The notes under the pieces were generated by a model. It had not been told where the DNA came from. It saw nothing but the letters and a program-made list of their open reading frames with translations, and made no database searches. Shown here in pieces: positions 45,747 through 55,500 of a stretch of DNA of 64,000 bases. The position numbers were made by a program, and so were the translations under genes. The stretch spans positions 16,633 to 80,632 of the forward strand of contig NZ_FQVG01000006.1 of assembly GCF_900129265.1 (NCBI RefSeq), read 5' to 3'. Positions within the stretch are counted from its first letter, which is position 1; every line of letters begins with the position of its first letter. Source of the stretch: Caloramator proteoclasticus DSM 10124 (GTDB lineage Bacteria; Bacillota; Clostridia; Clostridiales; Caloramatoraceae).

Positions 45747-46137
45747 CTATAAATACCTCTATGCATTCCTTTATGGATAAATCCTGTGTGTTAGGTATGT
45801 ATATGCCGTGTTTTTGAAGAGGAATAATTAATTTTGTTGCAGGTGAATTAAATATTGCCTTTGAAACTGTGGATGTAACTTCTCCACAGATTCCACCAGC
45901 ACAAAGTATTCCAATAGGGCCAATTATAAAGTTTATCTGATTATTGAGTATATATTCACTTATGTTTTTGCTTCCTATAATTCCTTCTTCTGCACCGGAT
46001 TTTAGCATATTTTTAAGTGCTGTTTTGTTAAGACCTAAAGCAACAACTTTAACTTTATCTTCAAACTCCTTTTTTATTTTTTTTATAACTGCCTGACCAA
46101 TTCCAGCACCTTGTCCATCGACAACTGCAACTATCAT
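45724..46137 (-). CDS. DUF3842 family protein
   Basis: A 137-residue cytoplasmic protein beginning IVAVVDGQGAGIGQAVIKKI, a Rossmann-like glycine-rich turn, with GPIGILCAGGICGEVTSTVS in the middle, the hallmark of the DUF3842 family common in Clostridia. No function is known for the family; the fold suggests nucleotide or cofactor binding. The ATG has GAGGTGG upstream. It is a single gene, divergent from the proS leader. Confidence 0.85.
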   Translation of the reverse strand: MIVAVVDGQGAGIGQAVIKKIKKEFEDKVKVVALGLNKTALKNMLKSGAEEGIIGSKNISEYILNNQINFIIGPIGILCAGGICGEVTSTVSKAIFNSPATKLIIPLQKHGIYIPNTQDLSIKECIEVFIEKIREQI

Positions 46138-46270
46138 ACAACCACCTCATAACTATAATACTATAAAAAATAAATAATATGAATTAAAATTTGAAAACAA
46201 GATTATAATTTAAATTTAAAGGTTATAGTATGTCCTATGATAGTGAAATTTATCTTGTTTAAAAACAATG

Positions 46271-46298
46271 TTGCAAACAAATTAAAATATGATAAAAT
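46271..46298 (+). promoter_or_regulatory. Promoter of the proS transcript
   Basis: TTGCAA (46271-46276), 16-bp spacer, TAAAAT (46293-46298), about 25 bp before the T-box leader. Confidence 0.6.
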
Positions 46299-46321
46299 AA
46301 TATAGAAATAGAATATTTAAG

Positions 46322-46546
46322 ACTATGACGAGGAATAGTAAAAGTTAGTTCCTTTTCAGAGAGGGAATGGTTGGTGCGAATTCCTAAAGGACTGATTTTG
46401 AACCCACCTCTGAGTTCTGCACCGAAGTTAAAGTAGGCTGCAGCGGTTTTTCCGTTATCCATTTGAGAGAATATGCATTTGCATATTAATTAGGGTGGTA
46501 CCGCCGAAAGTTTACCTCGGTCCCTTTTAGGGATTCGAGGCTTTTA
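46322..46546 (+). promoter_or_regulatory. T-box leader, proline specifier (CCC)
   Basis: AGAGAG-type stem I region, specifier segment TTTGAACCCACCTCTGAGT (CCC at 46403-46405 when aligned with the asnS leader), T-box TAGGGTGGTACCGCCG (46491-46506), and a terminator CCTCGGTCCCT/AGGGATTCGAGG followed by CTTTTATTTT. The downstream gene is proS, so the Pro specifier fits; a CCA reading shifted by one base is also proline. Confidence 0.95.
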
Positions 46547-46604
46547 TTTTATCGAGAAAACAAAGGTTTTTTAATTAATACATAAAAATTAAGGAGGAGA
46601 TAAT

Positions 46605-48047
46605 ATGGCAAAGGAAAAGGATAAAAAGCTTGTTGAAGCGATAACATCAATGGATGAAGATTTTGCACAGTGGTATACAGACATAGTAAAAAAGGCTGAA
46701 CTTATCGATTATTCAAGCGTAAAGGGATGTATGATTATAAGACCATATGGATATGCAATATGGGAAAATATTCAAAGGGATTTAGATGCAAGATTTAAAG
46801 AGACAGGACACGAAAATGTTTATATGCCTCTATTTATACCAGAGAGCCTCTTAAGAAAGGAAGCAGAACACGTTGAAGGTTTTGCACCAGAGGTTGCTTG
46901 GGTTACTCACGGAGGAAGTGAAGAGTTAGCAGAAAGACTGTGTGTTAGACCAACATCAGAAACTCTATTCTGTGAGCATTTTTCAAAGATAGTTCAATCA
47001 TATAAGGATCTTCCAAAGCTATATAACCAATGGTGTTCTGTTGTAAGATGGGAAAAGACTACAAGACCATTCTTGAGAACAACTGAATTTTTATGGCAAG
47101 AGGGACATACTATCCACGCAACAGCAGAAGAGGCAGAAGAAGAAACAATTAGAATGTTAAATATATATGCAAAACACTGCGAAGAAGTACTTGCAATACC
47201 AGTTATAAAGGGGAGAAAGACAGAGAAGGAGAAGTTTGCAGGAGCAAGAGCAACCTATACAATTGAGAGCTTAATGCACGATGGAAAAGCTCTACAAACA
47301 GGTACTTCTCACTTCTTTGGAGATAATTTTGCAAAGGCCTTTAATATAAGATACCTTGATAAGAACGGACAATTACAGTATGTATATGAAACATCTTGGG
47401 GAGTTACTACAAGATTAATTGGTGCAGTAATAATGGTTCACGGTGATGATAATGGGTTAAAACTTCCACCAAGAATAGCACCAATTCAAGTTGTAATAGT
47501 ACCAATTGCACAGCATAAGGAAGGTGTACTTGATAAGGCAAATGAACTAAAGGAAAGACTTTCAAAGGTTGTTAGAGTTAAACTTGACGATTCAGACAAG
47601 ATGCCAGGTTGGAAGTTTGCAGAATACGAAATGAAGGGTGTTCCTGTAAGACTTGAGGTTGGACCAAAGGATATAGAAAAGAATCAAGTTGTACTTGTAA
47701 GACGTGATACGATGGAAAAAATTTCAGTTTCAATGGATAATTTAGAACAAGAAGTGTTAAGGCTTCTTGATGATATACACAATAATATGCTTGAAATGGC
47801 AAGAAAGAATAGGGATGAACACACTTATGTAGCAACAAATATGGAGGAATTTAAGGATATAGTTGAAAACAAGCCTGGATTTATAAAGGCTATGTGGTGT
47901 GGAGATAGAGAATGTGAGGATAAGATAAAGGAAGAAACAGGTGCAACTTCAAGATGCATACCATTTGAGCAAGAAACTTTAAGTGACAAGTGTGTATGCT
48001 GTGGAAAGATAGCAAAGCATATGGTTTATTGGGGAAGAGCATATTAA
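46605..48047 (+). CDS. proS: Prolyl-tRNA synthetase (short, archaeal/eukaryote-type)
   Basis: Class IIa synthetase that charges tRNA-Pro. At 480 residues, without the INS editing insert of long bacterial ProRS, it is the type 3 form. Visible are [16 protein letters not shown], motif 2 ([27 protein letters not shown]), the QTGTSHFFG and [11 protein letters not shown] segments, the anticodon-binding [10 protein letters not shown] region, and a C-terminal zinc-type domain with four Cys (MWCGDRECE...CVCCGK) ending in Tyr, as expected. The ATG has AAGGAGGAG upstream. Controlled by the Pro T-box. Confidence 0.97.
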   Translation: MAKEKDKKLVEAITSMDEDFAQWYTDIVKKAELIDYSSVKGCMIIRPYGYAIWENIQRDLDARFKETGHENVYMPLFIPESLLRKEAEHVEGFAPEVAWVTHGGSEELAERLCVRPTSETLFCEHFSKIVQSYKDLPKLYNQWCSVVRWEKTTRPFLRTTEFLWQEGHTIHATAEEAEEETIRMLNIYAKHCEEVLAIPVIKGRKTEKEKFAGARATYTIESLMHDGKALQTGTSHFFGDNFAKAFNIRYLDKNGQLQYVYETSWGVTTRLIGAVIMVHGDDNGLKLPPRIAPIQVVIVPIAQHKEGVLDKANELKERLSKVVRVKLDDSDKMPGWKFAEYEMKGVPVRLEVGPKDIEKNQVVLVRRDTMEKISVSMDNLEQEVLRLLDDIHNNMLEMARKNRDEHTYVATNMEEFKDIVENKPGFIKAMWCGDRECEDKIKEETGATSRCIPFEQETLSDKCVCCGKIAKHMVYWGRAY

Positions 48048-48111
48048 AAAAGTGCCATAAATAGTATTTGAGAATATTAATAAGCATATTTATTAGATGA
48101 AATTTGAAGAA

Positions 48112-48320
48112 GCCCCATAAAGGATTTTATATATGGCTCTTTTATAAGCCTTAGCAAATCTTGCTTTTCGGCTTTAAAAAGTCCGTAATTCGGCACAGGA
48201 CGTGCCGAGCCGAGCGGCCATCAGGAGGATGGCATCGCGAGGGTAGGACTTTTTCAAACAAAGAAAAGCGTAGATTTGATTGGCGAAATAAACGAATGCC
48301 TAAGAAATCCTTTATGGGGC
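48112..48320 (+). repeat. Structured intergenic repeat, copy 3
   Basis: A 209-bp member with perfect 16-bp terminal inverted repeats: GCCCCATAAAGGATTT (48112-48127) and AAATCCTTTATGGGGC (48305-48320). Inner arm TTTTAT/ATAAA differs jointly from TTTCAT/ATGAA in copies 1 and 2. Apical hairpins CGGCAC-AGGAC-GTGCCG and GCCATC-AGGAG-GATGGC. It lies on the plus strand between convergent proS and the asparaginase gene. A 62-codon open frame across it is not kept in copy 1. Confidence 0.9.
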
Positions 48321-48358
48321 TAATTTATAAATACTCCAAGTATTTATAAAGCAGCTTT

Positions 48359-49345
48359 TTAATTATATAGCTCCATCTCAAATATCCTTTTTATCTCATT
48401 TAAATCCCTTGTTTTACTTAATGCTACAATTAGTTTTATTCTTGCTTTTTGTCCTGGTAGAGTATCACCAAATATTACGCCTAAATTTCTAAGTTCGCGT
48501 CCACCGCCGGGATATCCATAGCTGTCAAGGACACGTCCTTCAAAACATCTTGAAACAACTACAACAGGAATTCCTAAGTCAATGGCCTTCTTAATCTCTG
48601 ATACCATATTAGGAGGTACATTTCCTCTTCCCATTCCTTCTATTACAAATCCATCTGTTCCCTTTTCAATACAGTAATCTATTAAAGTGGAATCCATACC
48701 TGTCACGCATTTGATGAGCTGAACATTTGCATTTACATTGTCTATTTCGATATGTTGTTTTCTAATGCTGTTGCGATAGAATATGACCTTATTGCTGTCT
48801 ATTATTCCAATTGGACCAAATAAAGGTGATTGAAATGCATTTAAACTCATTGAATTTCTCTTTGTTACTTCACTTGCACAGAAAAGTTCATCGTTAAAGC
48901 ATACAAGAACTCCTCTTCCCTTTGCTTCCTCTGAAATTGCTGTACAAATTGATGCTGCAAGGTTTGCAGGGCCGTCATATCCAAGTTCTGAACTATTACG
49001 CATAGCTCCTGTTACAATTATTGGCTTTTCAGAGTTTATAGTTAGGTCTAAGAAGTAGGCAGTTTCCTCAAGAGAGTCTGTTCCGTGGGTTACTACAACA
49101 CCTGATATATCATCTCTATCAAGTATTTCCTTTATGTACTTTGATAGTTCAAGCATTTTTTCAGGAGTCATATGTGGCCCTGGAAGTTTAGAAAAAGTAA
49201 AGCTTTCAATTGAGGCAAAACCTTCAATACCAGTTACCATTGCCATTATTTCTTCTGAACTTAAGCTTGGCACTGCAGCCTGAAGTTTTGGATCTACCTT
49301 CATTGAAATAGTACCGCCATTAAATACAACAGCTACTTTTTTCAT
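48359..49345 (-). CDS. Asparaginase
   Basis: Hydrolyses asparagine to aspartate and ammonia. The 328 residues carry both catalytic threonine motifs: FNGGTISM at the start and VTHGTDSLEETAYFLD near residue 87, plus GYDGPANLAAS and GRGNVPPN. No signal peptide, so cytoplasmic (type I-like) location is likely. The ATG has AGGGGG upstream. A single gene, downstream of and on the same strand as the DUF11 giant gene but separated by a terminator and 183 bp. Confidence 0.94.
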   Translation of the reverse strand: MKKVAVVFNGGTISMKVDPKLQAAVPSLSSEEIMAMVTGIEGFASIESFTFSKLPGPHMTPEKMLELSKYIKEILDRDDISGVVVTHGTDSLEETAYFLDLTINSEKPIIVTGAMRNSSELGYDGPANLAASICTAISEEAKGRGVLVCFNDELFCASEVTKRNSMSLNAFQSPLFGPIGIIDSNKVIFYRNSIRKQHIEIDNVNANVQLIKCVTGMDSTLIDYCIEKGTDGFVIEGMGRGNVPPNMVSEIKKAIDLGIPVVVVSRCFEGRVLDSYGYPGGGRELRNLGVIFGDTLPGQKARIKLIVALSKTRDLNEIKRIFEMELYN

Positions 49346-49500
49346 AAGTTTACCCCCTATAGACTTATTCTAATTTTATTATATATCATATATTTTTTTT
49401 ATGCTACATTATATTTATGGTAGTTGTTAATGTAGTTTATAATGAAATTTACAGTATAATTTGAAACTTCGAGTGCATAGTAAATATCCTTTTTTAAAAG

Positions 49501-49522
49501 CCCCCTGAAAATATTCAGGGGG
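49501..49522 (-). terminator. Terminator after the DUF11 giant gene
   Basis: CCCCCTGAA (49501-49509) pairs with TTCAGGGGG (49514-49522), loop AATA; minus-strand tail CTTTTAAAAAAGG. Located 7 bp beyond the stop codon. Confidence 0.75.
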
Positions 49523-49528
49523 ATAAGT

Positions 49529-52500
49529 TTAATTTGCGTTATTTAATTCTAATATCTTTTTAATAGATACTCCACGGCTTCCAGAACCTTGGTTGTTTAT
49601 TATAACAGTATTGGATTTTACGCCTTCAAATACTATATCCGACTCTGGAGAAAGTTTAAATGTTAGTTTTGCATTGTTTTTTATAGTTCCTTGGGCTCTT
49701 CTTAGTATTTTTACTTTAAATATAAATGTCTTTGATTCTCCTACGCCCATACTGTCAATATCAATATAGACTATTCCATCGCTTGGTTCACCTGTATGGG
49801 TTACTGTACCTTCTGCATAGACAACTTCAATAAATTTCAAATCATCGTTTAGAACATCGCTTACATTTACATTATAAATTGGATTTGGTCCATTGTTTGT
49901 AATAACAAGTCTATATTCAACAAGCTGCCCAAGTGAACCTACGATGTTATTGGGTGTAAACTCCCCTTGTTTTGTTAAATTTCTCTGTTCCTTTGATAGA
50001 CTAATCTCTGAGTTTGTTACATAAATGTTTGTGCAAATCTGAATTCCAGGGCCTATTTCCTCAGGGGATAGATACCATACTCCATAGGCACAGTTTTGCT
50101 GGGTATCTATTAAGGTTATAGGGTTTGGGTTTGCACTTAAAATAGATACATCAAAGGCGTAGTTATAATATTCGTCCTCCTCTGCATAGGCATAAGGTAC
50201 AACAGGGAATACAACCTTTTGGGCTTCTATTAAAACAGGTTCTATTGGCTGTCCCATTAAAGTTGCATTTCCGACGTAGGTTTGGCCTATAGGGAGTATA
50301 TCGGTAAATTGTCCATTTACTATACTTGTTCCCTTTGGAAGTTTAAAGGTTACGGTATATCTTATGATAGTTCCTACTGTAGTGTAGTATATATCTGCAA
50401 TTTTACTAACTTCAATATCAGGGAATTTTTGAATAACTTCGTTGGTATCTTCTTTTGGATAGGTTATTGGGGTTGTATTGTTTGTGGAGTATATAAAGCT
50501 TCCTTTATTTTTAGAGAATCCACCTGCAGGAATACCTCCCACAACTTTAACCCTAAATATTAGAGATTTTACTGTGTTTACTGGAAGTTCATCAATCGTC
50601 CATTGAATTTTTCGAAGTAGTGGGAGGTAGATTACTGTTCCAATAGGTGCATCATAGTATCCTGTATATTCTAAATAGGGTGATATATAATCTTCAATTA
50701 CAATATTGTAGGCAGATGATGAACCGAAGTTGTGGACTGTTAATCTAAATTCAAGTATATCGTCGGCTAAAACAGACATTAAATTAGTAGTATAACCTGT
50801 CTCTTGAGTAATATTTCTTTGGGTTTTTGTAACAAATACAAATGGCCTTGTTACTTCAACATCTACATATTTTTCTATCTTAGGGCTTAGTGTTCCTTCT
50901 TCATCTATTTCACTTGTAACTTTAATGATATTTCTTTGAGTTTCAATATAAGGTTCTAAGTTGTTTCCATCAAGTACCCTTGCATTAAATGATAATGTTA
51001 TTTTCTTCTCCTCTAATGTTGCATCAACAAGTGGAATGTTAAATATGATATCACCATTAGAAAATATAGGAGTTAATGTTGTTGAGTTATAAATTGCAGG
51101 GCCTAAATAAATTTGTTTAGATGGCAGAGTATCTATTATGCTTATATTTTTAGCCTTTGTTCCATAGGGCACAGTTATTTCTATAAAGTAGGTTATTATA
51201 TCTCCAACCTTAAAGGTATTATCTGATGCATATTTTAAAACACCAAGTTCACCTAAAACGGCATAGACAGTATTTGAAGTCTTTGGACCATAGTAAACAA
51301 GAGGTGTTGCACCTTGTATAGCAAAGGTTGCATTAAAGCTATTTGGAACTCTTTGTCCTGTAAATGCACCAGAGTTTACTATAAGGGCAATCACTGCCTT
51401 GTATTCGGTACCTGCAGGAATTGATGGGATAGTCCATTCAAGGTTTCCTGAAGAAACAGTTAGTGTTCCTGTGTCAATTGAAATTATACTGATAAATGAT
51501 AATAGAGGATTAATTATTTCAGTTGCAACCACATTAACAAGTGCATAGGTGTTAGGGTTATATACCTTAAGTTCATAATATACCAAGTCTCCAACGTTAA
51601 CCTTTATATCATCGGTTGTAAATGGATTAAGTGGATTTGTTGTTGTATTATTTTGGGATTTTGTTAATATTAGGTTTGCATTTGATACATAAACGGTTGA
51701 GGTTGCTGTTTGCTGTGGACCACTTGGACCAAGTGGAGTGTATTTCCAATCAAGTTTAGCCGTATTTATTTGTCCTTGCTGAGGAGGCGATGTTATACTG
51801 TTTACTTTTGCTCTGAACTTGTATTCAATGTTAACTTCTGCTACTTGGGCATCTATTTCAGTTTCAACAGGGAAGGTTAAAGTGGCAGCACCAAGATTTA
51901 CACCATTTTTAGTTAGAGTAAATGGAACATAGCTCTGCTCTATTGGTAGTATATCGTTTACAGTTACATTATATATCTTTACTCCAAGAGGAACTGATAC
52001 GTTTATTGTATATTCAACTTCTTCACCAACAAGGGCAGCATTTTTATCTACCTTTTTTGTAATCTCAGGGTAGGCGTAGTTGAAGGTTACTTTATTTGAT
52101 AAAGCAGGGCCTAAAGTTTTTGGATTTACTGTATTTGTATCATATAGGCTCTCTGCAAAGTTTTCAACAGCCTCACCCGGTGTTGGAATTGAGTTTACTG
52201 TACAGGAGAATATAAGTGTTTTTGCTTCTCCAACTGTTAAAGTAGATTCAGTCCAAGTAACTGTACCAGCAATGTGAGTTACAGTACCTGTTGGTGGAGG
52301 AGGTACTACTGAAGAAAATATTAGATAGCTTGAAAGTATATCGGTTGTTATAACATTAAAGGCATCTGCTAAACCATCGTTTGTAATTGTTAGTTTATAG
52401 TGTATTTCATCTCCTGCCTCAACATCAAAAATAGGATTTTTGGTGAAATCTCCACCCTTTGTTACGTTCTTTTGCCACTTTTCAATCTTTATATGAGGGC

Positions 52501-55500
52501 TTCTAACCTCAACATCTACAAAGGTTGAAACGATAGGTGCAGATGGGCCTCCTTCAGTTAAGTTCCATTTTATAGAAGCACTATTTCTTTGCATTTCTGT
52601 ATAAGGTGCCTCTGTCTTTCCATCTCTAACAATAGTTTTAAAGGAGTATATTAGAGTTGTTGGTCCATATACCGGAGCTGTCTCTTGATAGGTTATTGTA
52701 TTTCCTACAATTGTTGGAGCTACAGGGATTGTATTTCGTGTAAAGCTACCTATTACATATTCCTGCTTTGATGGGAAAACATCATTTAATAACAAATTGT
52801 AGGCAACAATATTTTCAGGAACAGGAATGGTTATAGTGTAGGTTATTTCATCTCCTATCTTTGCAGGATTTGGTACAGCCTCCTTGGTGATAGTGAGTGC
52901 AGGTATATTTATGGTTGTAGTATTTGAATCTGCATTATAGGTTACAGGATTTACGTCGTTTGAATCATAGGTTGAGGTTGCCTTGTTTGTTATTGAGATT
53001 GAGGCTGCAATTGGGGATTTTATTTTAACTGAGAATTCAAGGGTTGCCGAAGAACCATTATTTAAAACAGGTATATTCCAGTTAATTGTTTCAGGAGGTC
53101 CTGCAGAGTAGGATGCTGTTCCAGATGATGCACCTATTATTGAGATAAATTGTAAATTAGAATCTAATACATCGCTAAGGTTTATATTATAGGCAGGTGA
53201 TGCACCGTTTGAGTTAATAGTTATTCTATAGTATATAGTATCATTTGGATTTGAGGTTATTGGGTTTTGCGTATAGCTTCCACCTTGTGTAAAGTTTTTT
53301 TGTTCTTTTGTAACTACAATGTTTGGGGTTCTTACTGTTATATTTAAGTTTGAGGTTCTATTTCTAATTAAAGGTCCTCCAGATACAAGTGCCCAGTCTA
53401 TTCTTGATTGATTCTGTTGAGTTTGGGTATATGGTGGGGTATGGTTTCCACTTATTACCCTTGCAATAAATCTATATTTTATAGTTATTGGATTTGGATA
53501 GGAATAAAGGTCTGGTTCTGTAGGGAATGTTACCACTTGCCCAACAACAGAAGGAGTTATAGGTGTAATAGGACCTGTATCCTGCTGCCTTGTTGCAGGT
53601 CCAATATAGGTCTGTCCTGTTGGTAGTGTATCCCTTGCCCTTAGGGAATATACATAAACACCATAGGGTATTGTAACAGTTAGGGTATATTCTATATCAT
53701 CACCTATTTCAGCCTGAAGAAGCGATGCAGTTTTTACAAGTGTTAAGTTTGGAGCAATAAGATTAACGGTATTGGAGGTGCCGCTGTATTCAACACCATA
53801 GCCATTGTTGTTGGTATTATATATAAATGTTGCCTTATTTGAAGTTGATGAGTTCGCGGCAAAGCCAGGTAAAGTCTCTACTCTAAAGGTTAGTGTAGCC
53901 GACTGACCAAGTGGAAGCTCAGGAACTGTCCAAGTTACTGTTCCCATTGAATAGGTTGGAGTACCTAATGTTGCATTGAAGCTTAAGGGAACAAAGCTTA
54001 AAAGTGGATTTAATACATCTGTGACGATGGTGTTATAGGCTGTTTCAAGTCCGTTGTTGGTTACGGTAATTTTATACTCAATAATATTTCCTACATTAAA
54101 GCTTAAATCTGCAGTTCTAAAGGTTCCATTTTGGGTGTAGTTTCTCTGTTCCTTTGTGGCAATGATATTTGGAGTTCTTACTACTAAATTTTGAGTTACT
54201 ATCTCTGGGATTGCAGGAGTTCCTTGTGTATCAACATCCCATTCAACCTTTGCAGTGTTAGGTTGGTTTTCACTAAATGGTGATACGTGTGCAGCAGAAA
54301 TAACTCTAATATCAAATGAATAAATTAGCTTAACTTCATTGGCTGTTGCATCTATTATTGGTATGGTTGGAAAGACTACATTTGGTGGTGTAACAGTAGG
54401 TGTAATGGGGATACCGTTTAGTGTTGCATTTCCCACATAAACCTGTTCAGGTGTCTTATAGGTGTCTGTTACCTTTACGTTATATGCTATAGTTCCTTTA
54501 GGGATAGTTACTTCAAGTATATAGGTTGCAATATCTCCTACTTTAACATAGGCAGGGTTTATTGTTTTAACTATTTTTAGTCTTTCGGTCTTTAGAATTG
54601 TTGAATCCTCAAAGGGGTCTCCAGGATATTGATAGGACATATCCATCTGTGAATAAGGTCTTGTAAGGATGGCTTTATTTATATAAACCTGACCGCTTAC
54701 TACAGAGTTTGTTACTAAAACTTCATAACTAAAGGTTAGACTATCCCCAGGTGCAAGTTTTCTTATAAGCATTGAAACGTTTTGTCCAACAAAACTTGGA
54801 GTGTCATAGATTCCTGTACCTGTAATAGTGTAATTTCCATTATATATAAGACCATCGGGTATTACATCTGTTAATGTCATCATAAAGGCATCGGTTGTTA
54901 GGTTATCTAAGGTTTGGGTGTTTTTGATTGTAATGGTATAAGTGTATACTTCTCCAGCTTTAATAGCATTTACATTAGGACCTGAAACAGATTTATCAAA
55001 TTCGATATTTGGTGTTCCAAATTTTACCTCAATCTGGTCTCTATCGCTATAGGAAAGTGCTAAACTATTTCTTCCTGCAAGTTTTGCAAGATTATTCTTT
55101 ACAGCATTTAAAGGTATATCTAAAACAGGAATTTTAAAGGTTGCAGTCCATATTGTGCCACCAGGTAAATTACCTAAAGCCCATCTAAAACCATTTGGCG
55201 ATACTGTATAGGGTGTAAAGGGCCCAGGTAAAGTTCCGCTGTAGGTAATAGATGATGGTGGCAAAGGTCCCATATTGTATGGGGCATAATCGTCTATCTC
55301 TATATTAAGCTGGGTAGCATTTAAAGTTGATGCATCATAGTTTATAGAAAATTCTACTAAGTCACCAGGTGATGCAACAGAATATGGTTTTGGAGTACCG
55401 TCTTTGTAGTAGTATCCAAGAATTTGCTTATCAATAAAAGGTTTTTTTATAAATGAAGTGACTGAAGAACTATCTGGTGTCTGCCAAAGTGTATTTGAGT

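Noticed and set aside
48161..48349. Open frame across repeat copy 3 (and a similar one at 40209-40484 across copy 2) that could be called a small basic protein
   Set aside because: The frame lies over the structured repeat; in copy 1 an inserted base gives a stop codon. Changes keep the hairpins, not the codons, and there is no ribosome site.
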